DNA of 6,639 nucleotides from Bacteroidota bacterium (GTDB lineage: Bacteria > Bacteroidota > Bacteroidia > Bacteroidales > Prolixibacteraceae): assembly GCA_013203755.1 (NCBI GenBank), contig JABMPI010000064.1:1-6639 (forward strand), written 5' to 3'. Positions within the stretch are counted from its first letter, which is position 1. The number at the start of each line of letters is the position of its first letter. The translations under genes and the position numbers were made by a program. Shown here piece after piece: positions 1 to 6,214 of the stretch. The notes under the pieces are model-generated. The model ran no database searches. It saw only the letters and a program-made list of their open reading frames with translations, and was not told where the DNA came from.

Positions 1-60
1 AAAGCTATCTGCATTGAGTATATTAAAATATTTCCACCGTGTAAAAGCACCCAAAAATAA
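1..60 (+). CDS. Possible 3' end of an upstream gene (partial)
   Basis: Frame 1 is open from the window edge to a TAA at 58-60, giving 19 residues that end in KSTQK. The stop lies two bases before the stem of a strong terminator, which is where a gene end could fall. Frame 2 is also open and would run through the terminator, so it is less likely. The peptide is too short to recognise. It may be chance in AT-rich DNA, or the upstream gene may end before the window. Confidence 0.22.
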   Translation, partial: KAICIEYIKIFPPCKSTQK

Positions 61-62
61 AC

Positions 63-84
63 CCCGACCAACCTGTCGGGTTTT
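63..84 (+). terminator. Rho-independent terminator, probably bidirectional
   Basis: CCCGAC (63-68) pairs perfectly with GTCGGG (75-80) around the six-base loop CAACCT and is followed by TTTT. The 5' side is A-rich (AAAAATAAAC), so the minus-strand transcript would also end in a GC stem followed by a T-rich stretch. It probably ends the transcript entering from the left edge and separates it from the oxidoreductase operon. Confidence 0.75.
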
Positions 85-205
85 ATAAATTATAATCTTA
101 AATGTTAATAAAGACTAAATTCTTCTAGACGACATAAGCACAAATCATAATATGTCAGTAACTTTATAACATAATCTTTCGCATAGATTATATACTCAAA
201 TGATT

Positions 206-233
206 CGGGGGGCGGCTGTTGAGCTGCCCTCCG
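206..233 (+). terminator. Strong 12-bp hairpin, terminator-like
   Basis: CGGGGGGCGGCT (206-217) can pair over its full length with AGCTGCCCTCCG (222-233) around a GTTG loop. Two of the twelve pairs are G-U (214:225 and 209:230), so the helix is continuous only as + strand RNA; the opposite strand would have A-C mismatches there. It is followed by TTCTTTACTAACTTTT, a T-rich but interrupted tail. It could end a transcript begun after the first terminator, attenuate the downstream operon, or be the 3' end of a small RNA. Confidence 0.4.
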
Positions 234-428
234 TTCTTTACTAACTTTTAAATAATTAATTAAAAAAAAATTCCCTGCTCAAATAATTTACAATGCTACT
301 TGCCCGATACCGGAATTAAGCAACTGTTTGCATTAATGAAAAACCTTGTTCTTTTCCATTAAAAAATTTAAACACTCCAATAGCAGTTTTCTAATTAAAG
401 CTTTCTATTTTAGGGGCGTAAATTAATT

Positions 429-444
429 GGATTGGGAACAATCC
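429..444 (+). promoter_or_regulatory. Leader hairpin with a GGAA loop
   Basis: GGATTG (429-434) and CAATCC (439-444) are exact complements around GGAA, which fits the GNRA tetraloop pattern. The hairpin sits 56 nt before the GTG start of the oxidoreductase gene, within its likely leader. It could be part of a structured 5' UTR or an operator. A 6-bp stem in AT-rich DNA can also occur by chance. Confidence 0.3.
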
Positions 445-458
445 TGAAAACCTAAACC

Positions 459-471
459 GCCTGACTCAGGC
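459..471. promoter_or_regulatory. Palindrome GCCTGA-C-TCAGGC before the oxidoreductase gene
   Basis: This is a perfect inverted repeat with a one-base centre, 29 nt before the start codon and 14 nt after the 429-444 hairpin. It is GC-rich in an otherwise AT-rich leader. The near-zero spacer suits a dimeric repressor or activator site better than an RNA hairpin. No regulator gene is present in the window to link it to. Confidence 0.3.
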
Positions 472-500
472 CGATTATAAATTCATTAAAATATTTACAA

Positions 501-1538
501 GTGAAAAAATGGAATTTTGGAATAATTGGAGCAGGGCTTATTGCTGATTTTCATGCCAAGGCAATTCAGAGTCTGGATAATGCGCAGCTTGTTGGGATTT
601 GCGGTACGAATCAGGAGAAAGCCGAAAAATTAGCTAAGAAATACAGTTGCAAAATATTCAGTAGTTATTCTGAAATGCTTGCCTCCAACGAAATTGAAAT
701 AGTAACTATCGCAACTCCAAGTGGTGCGCACATGGAACCCACAATTGAAGCTGCCCAAAACGGGAAACATGTGCTTTGCGAGAAACCTTTGGAAATAAAC
801 CTTAATCGGATTGACCGCATGATTGAAGCGCATGCGAAAGCAGGAACTTATTTGGGGGGTATCTTTAATTTTAGATTCGACGACACTACACAAATTATAA
901 AAAAGGCCATAGACGCCAATCGATTGGGCGTAATTACTTATGCTGCAGTACATGTTCCCTGGTGGCGTACCGATGCTTATTACGAAGGATGGCACGGCAC
1001 ATGGAGTTTAGATGGCGGCGGCGCATTAATGAATCAATCCATCCACATGGTTGACTTGCTACAATATATGATGGGTCCGGTGGATTGTGTTGGTGCATTT
1101 AGTTCCAGACAGGGACACCAGCAAATTGAGACAGAAGATACTGCAGTGAGTATTATTCAATTTAAAAATAAAGCACTGGGAATAATTTATGGTACAACCG
1201 CTTCGTATCCGGGGCAATTTCGCCGTATGGAAATAACTGGTACAAAAGGCACCATTGTTTTGGTAGAAAATAGTTTGCAGGTTTGGCAATTTTCCGACAT
1301 GACCGAAGACGATAACAAGATAATTCAACAATACGGAAAAATTGAAGGTGGAAGCGGAGTGGCCGATCCGGCAGCAATTTCCTTTAAAGGTCATGCAAAA
1401 AATATTGCTTCCTTTATTAAGTCTATCGAAGAAGAAAGAGCATTTGAAATTGACGGTGCTGAAGCAAGAAAAGCCGTTGCTTTAATTCTGGATATGTACA
1501 ATTCAGCAAAAAACAACAATATGATTCATACCAAATAA
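501..1538 (+). CDS. Gfo/Idh/MocA family NAD(P)-dependent oxidoreductase
   Basis: A cytoplasmic dehydrogenase that probably oxidises or reduces a sugar, cyclitol or sugar-derivative hydroxyl; the substrate cannot be read from the sequence. The N-terminal Rossmann fold begins at once, with the GxGxxA nucleotide loop GAGLIADFHA (10-19). The family EKP motif, holding the catalytic-type lysine, is at 94-96 (HVLCEKPLEIN). The C-terminal alpha/beta domain carries the DGGGALMNQSIHMVDL block (171-186), whose H182 and D185 match the usual GGGxLxxxxxHxxD active-site pattern, preceded by an aromatic stretch (VPWWRTDAYYEGWHG, 152-166). The length of 345 is normal. The start is GTG: the frame upstream meets a stop at 462-464 with no ATG between, and the Rossmann strand begins four residues in. 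No Shine-Dalgarno is visible, as is common in Bacteroidota. The DUF5916 gene follows after 9 nt, so co-transcription is likely. Confidence 0.93.
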   Translation: MKKWNFGIIGAGLIADFHAKAIQSLDNAQLVGICGTNQEKAEKLAKKYSCKIFSSYSEMLASNEIEIVTIATPSGAHMEPTIEAAQNGKHVLCEKPLEINLNRIDRMIEAHAKAGTYLGGIFNFRFDDTTQIIKKAIDANRLGVITYAAVHVPWWRTDAYYEGWHGTWSLDGGGALMNQSIHMVDLLQYMMGPVDCVGAFSSRQGHQQIETEDTAVSIIQFKNKALGIIYGTTASYPGQFRRMEITGTKGTIVLVENSLQVWQFSDMTEDDNKIIQQYGKIEGGSGVADPAAISFKGHAKNIASFIKSIEEERAFEIDGAEARKAVALILDMYNSAKNNNMIHTK

Positions 1539-1547
1539 TCAATTTAA

Positions 1548-4016
1548 ATGATAAGCTATTTCAAATATTTTGATTCAATTGCCCACAACAAACCAGATAA
1601 GAGTTTGAGAGGTCACCAGCGGGGTTATTTCACCAATTATAATGTTGTAAATCTAAATAAGGTCAAAGTTCTTCTTTTGCTTTTATTTATGAATTCGGTT
1701 CTATTTAGTTTAAATGCTTTTAGTCAAAGGGAAGTAGACATCAGCCAATTCTCAGCAGCTTATTTCGATTCGGTTCGAACAATGGTGTACGATACCACCA
1801 ACGTAAATTTTATTATAAATGCACAACGCCTGACGGAATTAGATGAAGTTGTAATTGACGGCCAATTAAATGAGCCAATTTGGAAAAATGCGGAACACAG
1901 GGGTTCACTAATTGAGAAAGAACCTTATCCGTTAATTCCGATGAGGGAAGATACCGAATTTGCCATTTTATACGACAACGAGAATTTGTATATAGGAGTT
2001 TGGTGTTGGGACTCGGAGCCGGATAAGATTATTCAAAGGCTGGCGCCAAGAGGAACTTCTGGTCCCGATCATCTTATGTTATTTCTCGACAGTTACTTTG
2101 ATAAACGAACAGGATATAAATTTATGGTAACTCCAACAGGCGTGCAAGGCGATGAACTCCGATATGATGATGTAAAACGCGATAACAACTGGAATGGCAT
2201 TTGGTATTCGGAAGGTTCGGTTGACGAAAAGGGATGGTATGCAGAGGTTAAAATTCCATTTTTCAATTTAAGGTATTCAAGCAAAGAACAGCAAACCTGG
2301 GGGTTTAATATTATGCGAACAATCTCTAAATTTGCGGCACGCGGCCAATGGAAACCGCACTTGCCAGAATGGGATAATACAACCCGCATGTCGCAATTGG
2401 GTGAAATCAGAAATATTCAGAATATTAGTTCAGGCAGGACCTTCGAAATAAGACCTTATGGTACGGTTAGTTCAACAAAATCAATTAATCTTTCCCCTTT
2501 AAGTTCATTTAATTTTGGAGGAGATATTCGTTACAGTCCTACTCCAAATATAACAGCAGATTTTACTTTTAATCCTGATTTTGCCCAGGTTGATGCCGAT
2601 GTTTTCGAAATCAACCTAACCCGATTTCCAACACGTTTCAAGGAACTCCGTCCGTTTTTTACTGAGCGGATTAATGTTTTTAATACTCCGCTAGAATTAT
2701 TTTACAGCCGGCGGATTGGTGCAAAAGGCGATATTTTGGGAGGTGTAAAAATGACAGGAAAACTAAATCATGGAGTTGAATTCGGAGTGATTGGAAACCT
2801 AACCGGGGAATCTATTTTTTCCAGCTCGCTGCAAAATGCCCAGAAAGCTACTTTTGGTGTAATGCGTGTAAAAAAAGATATTTTGGGCTCAAGCAGCATT
2901 GGAATTCTGGCAGCCACAAAAGAGGAGGCCGACAATTATAACCGAATTGTTGGTGTTGACGGAAGCTTTATGCTTAATGATAATGATATAATTGATGTGC
3001 AAATTTCATCGGGGCAAAACGAATTGGAGTATGATGAGAATATGGCGTATAACATGTCCTACATTCGCACAGGCGATTTATGGGGTTTTAATTTGAATTT
3101 TGAGCGCATAGAACCTGCTTTTGAAATTAACAGAATAGGTTATATTCAAAAAGAATCTGACCGGGGCTGGAATAAAGGAGCCGGCGTGTTTCGGGTAAGT
3201 CCTCGAATTAACAAACACAATATCCGGCGTATAATAGCCACCTTTGAATATGAATACAGCAAAGATTTGTTTACAACGCGATACATAAACAGATGGCTTC
3301 AAGCATTTCCGGATTTTATTCCCAACAAGATGTTTGGAACTGTGGCTCAAAACAGCACCGGAGAGCAGACGATTACCGACGGAGTACGCGATGCAAATAA
3401 TTTCAACACCGGTGCCGATATTTCGGTAAGCATGATGAATGAAATGCTATTCTCTGCCAATTATAAATACTATTCTGCAACCGAATTAACCGGCAATTAT
3501 ACAGGCGATCTTTTAAAAATAAACTACTCAACCCGACCGGTTACCAAAGGATCTAAGATTGCAGGATTATTTTCGGCATCAAGTGGAACATTATACAACT
3601 TCAATCAGAAATATGTGGGCCGAAAGAAAAGTATATCTGCCGACGGCAAAGGTCGCATGAGCTATAATCTTTTAACCAGCTTGCAGGGAGAATTTACAAA
3701 AACATTCAACCCCGGTGGCGAAAACGATGGCCGATATTTTAAAGTATCGTCCAATTCAACCTGGATGTTTAGCAAAGATTTTTATATCCGTTTGCATGCC
3801 CAGGGAATTTTTGGAACAACACATTACGGACAGAAACAAATTTATAACGATTATCTGCTAAGCGGACTTCTTAGTTGGGAATACCGCCCCGGAAGTTTTC
3901 TTTATTTGGCATACAACGAAGGCCGTTTCGATACATCCGATACCGTTAATGCAAATTATTTTAAACTAAAGAACCGCACCCTGATTTTTAAAATATCTTA
4001 TTTCTTTAGTGTGTAA
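1548..4016 (+). CDS. DUF5916 outer-membrane protein with CBM9-like N-terminal domain
   Basis: A secreted Bacteroidota protein of unknown biochemical role, probably an outer-membrane barrel with a periplasmic carbohydrate-binding-like domain. A hydrophobic segment at about 39-58 (KVKVLLLLLF then MNSVLFSLNAFSQ) looks like a signal peptide cleaved near 59-60. A CBM9-like beta domain spans about 95-290, opening with VVIDGQLNEPIWKNA (101-115) and including LYDNENLYIGVWCWD (141-155). The DUF5916 signature follows at about 340-374: NPDFAQVDADVFEINLTRF and then the RPFFTER element. The rest is rich in alternating aromatic strands and ends with FKISYFFSV, an aromatic-terminated strand typical of barrels. 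The length of 822 fits the family. The start is uncertain: the ATG at 1548 puts about 37 residues before the signal peptide, and the only in-frame alternative before the hydrophobic core is TTG at 1605. It lies 9 nt after the oxidoreductase gene, so one operon is likely. Confidence 0.9.
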   Translation: MISYFKYFDSIAHNKPDKSLRGHQRGYFTNYNVVNLNKVKVLLLLLFMNSVLFSLNAFSQREVDISQFSAAYFDSVRTMVYDTTNVNFIINAQRLTELDEVVIDGQLNEPIWKNAEHRGSLIEKEPYPLIPMREDTEFAILYDNENLYIGVWCWDSEPDKIIQRLAPRGTSGPDHLMLFLDSYFDKRTGYKFMVTPTGVQGDELRYDDVKRDNNWNGIWYSEGSVDEKGWYAEVKIPFFNLRYSSKEQQTWGFNIMRTISKFAARGQWKPHLPEWDNTTRMSQLGEIRNIQNISSGRTFEIRPYGTVSSTKSINLSPLSSFNFGGDIRYSPTPNITADFTFNPDFAQVDADVFEINLTRFPTRFKELRPFFTERINVFNTPLELFYSRRIGAKGDILGGVKMTGKLNHGVEFGVIGNLTGESIFSSSLQNAQKATFGVMRVKKDILGSSSIGILAATKEEADNYNRIVGVDGSFMLNDNDIIDVQISSGQNELEYDENMAYNMSYIRTGDLWGFNLNFERIEPAFEINRIGYIQKESDRGWNKGAGVFRVSPRINKHNIRRIIATFEYEYSKDLFTTRYINRWLQAFPDFIPNKMFGTVAQNSTGEQTITDGVRDANNFNTGADISVSMMNEMLFSANYKYYSATELTGNYTGDLLKINYSTRPVTKGSKIAGLFSASSGTLYNFNQKYVGRKKSISADGKGRMSYNLLTSLQGEFTKTFNPGGENDGRYFKVSSNSTWMFSKDFYIRLHAQGIFGTTHYGQKQIYNDYLLSGLLSWEYRPGSFLYLAYNEGRFDTSDTVNANYFKLKNRTLIFKISYFFSV

Positions 4017-4053
4017 TTTGTTGCAAAGCCGGTAATATTTAGTTGGAAGGTAA

Positions 4054-4188
4054 ATTCCACTGCGCCACGAAATGGCAACCCTGCACCTACTGCCACACGG
4101 CCACACCGGAAAACTACAGTACCAGGGAATTAAAATAATTCAAAGTACAGATATTATAAAAGGATTTTTTGAGGTGGTGGGAAATTGA
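4054..4188 (+). pseudogene. Possible tyrosine recombinase C-terminal relic
   Basis: After a TAA at 4051-4053 a frame reads IPLRHEMATLHLLPHG, then HTGKLQYQGIKII and QSTDIIK, to a TGA at 4186-4188. I read this as a decayed form of the tyrosine recombinase segment LRHSxATHLLxxGxxLxYIQxxLGHxSxxTTxIY. The HxxR-box arginine and the ATxHLL and G landmarks are recognisable, while the LGH and tyrosine positions are eroded. No N-terminal part of an integrase lies upstream, where the DUF5916 gene ends at 4016. This is by-eye similarity over about 40 residues; a chance match or another small protein is possible. Confidence 0.4.
4067..4186 (+). repeat. Left copy of a ~120-bp direct repeat
   Basis: This segment matches 4533-4651 in the same orientation with, by hand alignment, seven mismatches and one single-base indel (AAAA at about 4109-4113 against AAA in the other copy), roughly 93% identity. 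The shared block runs from ACGAAATGGCAACC to the GAGGTGGT/GGGAATT end. The left copy is preceded by TGCGCC, which continues the recombinase-like LRH motif; the right copy lacks this, so the duplication boundary falls inside that motif. The copies flank one small gene and nothing else. Confidence 0.93.
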
Positions 4189-4285
4189 ATACCGCCCCAA
4201 TTATCTCTATTACACCTATCCAATAATTTTTTTATTGTCACTTTTTTTTGTACCTTATGTCTAGCAGCTATTTGGCTATTAAGAA

Positions 4286-4298
4286 GTTAGGAACTAAC
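4286..4298. promoter_or_regulatory. Short inverted repeat GTTAG-GAA-CTAAC before the small gene
   Basis: A perfect 5-bp inverted repeat with a three-base centre lies three bases before the Shine-Dalgarno of the 69-residue gene. It could be an operator, or a small hairpin that modulates ribosome access. A second weak pairing (TAGC 4262-4265 with GCTA 4275-4278) lies just upstream. The T-rich DNA at 4226-4250 may hold the promoter, but no convincing -35/-10 or TTTG/TAnnTTTG pair was found. Confidence 0.28.
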
Positions 4299-4301
4299 GA
4301 G

Positions 4302-4308
4302 AAAGGAG
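4302..4308 (+). promoter_or_regulatory. Canonical Shine-Dalgarno AAAGGAG
   Basis: AAAGGAG lies 6 nt before the ATG at 4315, an ideal site and distance. None of the three large genes in the window has such a site, and Bacteroidota genes usually do not rely on one. It fixes the start of the small gene and is the best single argument that this short frame is translated. It also hints that the gene came from a lineage with Shine-Dalgarno-led initiation. Confidence 0.75.
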
Positions 4309-4314
4309 TAAGTC

Positions 4315-4524
4315 ATGGCAATAGTTTTTCATGTTCACGATCATCATATTTGTAAATATATGTGTCATCCAGATTGCGCGGAATATGATGGTACTTGTAC
4401 AATTTGTGTAGAAATTAAATTTGGTATAAATAAAGGTAAGTTCGGTTGTGTACATATAAAAGGTCATATTAGCGAAGAGGACGTTACTCATCTTGTTAAT
4501 GAGATTATGCATGCGCATACGTAG
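4315..4524 (+). CDS. Small Cys/His-rich protein, unknown, possibly metal-binding
   Basis: I do not recognise this 69-residue protein. It contains ten His (6, 8, 10, 11, 18, 47, 51, 59, 66, 68) and six Cys (13, 17, 21, 28, 31, 45), about 23% of its residues. The N-terminus has the cluster HVHDHH (6-11), then C-x3-CH-x2-C (13-21) and C-x2-C (28-31), a layout suited to binding zinc or another transition metal. Residues about 27-50 look like two beta strands around a GINKGK turn, and 53-66 (SEEDVTHLVNEIMH) looks helical. There is no signal peptide or membrane segment, so it is probably cytoplasmic. A canonical Shine-Dalgarno supports the ATG. It is the only gene between two ~120-bp direct repeats and converges on the DUF262 gene. 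One 60-base stretch of it is about 33% GC, below the DUF5916 gene. Metal binding is inference; a regulator, antitoxin-like or sensor role is equally open. Confidence 0.7.
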   Translation: MAIVFHVHDHHICKYMCHPDCAEYDGTCTICVEIKFGINKGKFGCVHIKGHISEEDVTHLVNEIMHAHT

Positions 4525-4532
4525 TAACTTTA

Positions 4533-4651
4533 ACGAAATGGCAACCTTGCACCTACTGCCACACGGCCACACCGGAAACTACAGTATCAGGGAATTAAAA
4601 TACTACAAAGCACAGATATTATAAAAGGATTTTTTGAGGTGGTAGGGAATT
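4533..4651 (+). repeat. Right copy of the ~120-bp direct repeat
   Basis: This is the partner of 4067-4186. It starts eight bases after the stop of the 69-residue gene and ends 30 bases before the convergent DUF262 stop codon. A one-base deletion (GGAAACT against GGAAAACT) shifts the recombinase-like frame, so from the ATG at 4538 the reading becomes MATLHLLPHGHTG followed by unrelated residues and a stop at 4622-4624. This copy is therefore the more decayed as coding sequence. It has no hairpin of the kind found in integron attC sites. Confidence 0.93.
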
Positions 4652-4681
4652 AACGTATACTTTATTTCATTGTGTTTCTAA

Positions 4682-6214
4682 TCATTCACTTATTTTATTC
4701 TGAAGTATTTGTAATTCAGAGTCAAGGTTTTTTAACAGTTTTCTCTGAAACCGAATAAGGTCTGAGTTGCGGATTTCTTGTAGTGATTTTTTACTTGTAT
4801 ACTTATCGTATATGGCAGATATAATTTCTTTCTTCTTTTTGATTTTCGCGGTAGGTCCATGTTCAACATCATGAAATAGATCGGTTCTAAGATGTTTAAT
4901 GTCAAAATAGACAGATTCATCATTCAAAAGTACTTCAGGTATTCTTTTTAAAGATCCACTACTCTCGTAAATAATTTTGTATAGTGCATCAATAAATGCT
5001 TTGAAATCCTCTTCCGTTTCAATGGGTTTAGGCAATGTTATTGATCCGCTAAGAACCGCTGTAGTCATTTTGAAAAGATCTTGACCCTCTTTGGGCTGAT
5101 AAATCTTATTTATCTCAGTAACGAATGTAAGGCAAGAATCTTTTAACTCTTTAATGGTTTCTTTTTTCCTGAAATCAACCAGTTCAATTTCAGAAGAACT
5201 TACATCAAAAGATTGTTTGAAAACATGGTCATACTCTATTAGCCTTCTTTTAAGTATCGAACTTCTAAAAGTTGTTGTAGTTTTGTTATCAGCACCTTGA
5301 GTAACTTTTGATTGATAAACTACCAATTCTAGATCATCTGCTTCTGCACCTTTTTCAACAACTTTTCTCAATTTGTCATCAAAATCTTCATAGAAATTCT
5401 TGATCTTTTTTCGATTTTCTTCTGTGAAATCAAATCCAGCTTTTTCTAATTCACTAATTATGATAAAGAGAGTTGTTATAGATGCTCTATTTCTAAAGAT
5501 TATGTTATCTTCTGGAAATATCTGATCAAGAATGTTGACCAGTTTTTTTATTCTCCTACCATACTCTGAATTTTCATCAAAATTAACATGAGAATTAAAG
5601 AAGTCTTCAATATCACTAAATTTGTGATTTTCTATTCCTTTTATAGCCAATATACATAGTTGGCCACATATACTTAAATGACTAAACCGAGTATTTCGTA
5701 ATTTGATTTTTTCAGAAAAAAAGCTATGTTCAACTAAAGCTTTTGCAAAATCTCTCATCTTCCCATTAATCGCGTTCAATTTTTCACCACTATTAAGAGG
5801 TTTCCCTAATTGTAGTCTTGAGAACAGCTCGCGAAGTTCAATATCAGTAGCTTCCTTTAAAAGCACAAAGTCAATTTCATAGTCATCGAAAATATCCTTT
5901 ATTTTATCTGGGAGATCATCGTAGTAGAGCCCTCCATAATTTTCTGATATTTCTTCGGAAAGAGGAATATCATTGTCATAGAATTTGTAAATACATGTAA
6001 GTCTCTGTTGCCCATCTACAACCTCGTAATTATCATCTTCCAGAGTGTTTAGAAAAATCTTAGGAATATCCCATTTATTTAAAATAGTGTCAAGTAATTT
6101 TTGTTCCATACCCTCACCCCATACTGGTCCTCTTTGGAAGTCAGGCTGTAAATCGTATCGGTTTCTTCTCTTGTATAATTTATCTAACGGCTTTTTATCT
6201 TTAAGTATTTCCAT
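4682..6214 (-). CDS. DUF262 protein with HEPN-like C-terminus, candidate defence effector
   Basis: The N-terminal DUF262 domain (about 5-200) is the ParB/Srx-like nucleotidase fold of the GmrS/GmrD and SspE restriction proteins. Visible landmarks are DFQRGPVW (25-32), VVDGQQRLT (65-73), with DGQQR as the NTP-handling core, and FSRLQLGKPLNSGEKLNA (131-148). The middle (about 200-355) is helical and charged. The HNH/DUF1524 domain of GmrSD and SspE is not visible. Instead, 400-480 is a helical region with FDIKHLRTDLFHDVEHG (437-453), where R443-x4-H448 resembles the HEPN ribonuclease motif. The length is 510. The ATG at 6212-6214 is the first residue of the conserved start; no Shine-Dalgarno is visible. 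One sampled 60-base stretch (5401-5460) is about 27% GC against 48% in a DUF5916 stretch (3181-3240), which suggests transfer. No partner gene is adjacent. The DUF262 call is firm, HEPN is plausible, and a defence role is inferred. Confidence 0.9.
   Translation of the reverse strand: MEILKDKKPLDKLYKRRNRYDLQPDFQRGPVWGEGMEQKLLDTILNKWDIPKIFLNTLEDDNYEVVDGQQRLTCIYKFYDNDIPLSEEISENYGGLYYDDLPDKIKDIFDDYEIDFVLLKEATDIELRELFSRLQLGKPLNSGEKLNAINGKMRDFAKALVEHSFFSEKIKLRNTRFSHLSICGQLCILAIKGIENHKFSDIEDFFNSHVNFDENSEYGRRIKKLVNILDQIFPEDNIIFRNRASITTLFIIISELEKAGFDFTEENRKKIKNFYEDFDDKLRKVVEKGAEADDLELVVYQSKVTQGADNKTTTTFRSSILKRRLIEYDHVFKQSFDVSSSEIELVDFRKKETIKELKDSCLTFVTEINKIYQPKEGQDLFKMTTAVLSGSITLPKPIETEEDFKAFIDALYKIIYESSGSLKRIPEVLLNDESVYFDIKHLRTDLFHDVEHGPTAKIKKKKEIISAIYDKYTSKKSLQEIRNSDLIRFQRKLLKNLDSELQILQNKISE

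Larger units (their letters stand above)
85..500. other. Intergenic region and leader of the oxidoreductase operon
   Basis: No convincing gene was found on either strand. The stretch is AT-rich with many stops. It holds weak inverted repeats (GACATA 131-136 with TATGTC 151-156; ATAATC 171-176 with GATTAT 186-191), one strong hairpin (206-233) and two palindromes near the downstream gene (429-444, 459-471). A weak match to the Bacteroidota -7 box (TAnnTTTG) is TATTTTAG at 406-413, but no TTTG sits at the expected -33 distance, so no promoter is called. The longest ATG-led peptide I noted (from 336) is only eight codons. Confidence 0.6.

Noticed and set aside
336..362. Eight-codon ATG-led frame (MKNLVLFH) as a leader peptide
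   Set aside because: No ribosome binding site, no repeated regulatory codons, and no attenuator structure coupled to it.
4160..4218. Frame reading KDFLRWWEIEYRPNYLYYTY, resembling the WEYRP strand near the end of the DUF5916 protein, as a second DUF5916 relic
   Set aside because: Only about five residues and a shared ATACCGCCCC match; the frame is preceded by a stop at 4157-4159, and the reading crosses the repeat boundary. Too short to separate from chance.
4294..4572. 92-residue minus-strand frame across the small gene and into the right repeat
   Set aside because: Antisense to the 69-residue gene, which has the canonical ribosome binding site; no ribosome site or recognisable motif on the minus strand.
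4538..4624. 28-codon ATG-led frame within the right repeat as a small gene
   Set aside because: The left copy has the same start but a different frame after the one-base indel, so the protein is not conserved between copies; more likely a decayed coding relic.
4067..4651. The repeats as integron attC sites flanking a cassette
   Set aside because: Spacing and layout fit a cassette, but I found no paired GTTRRRY/RYYYAAC core sites and no long imperfect palindrome within the 120-bp unit, which attC function requires.
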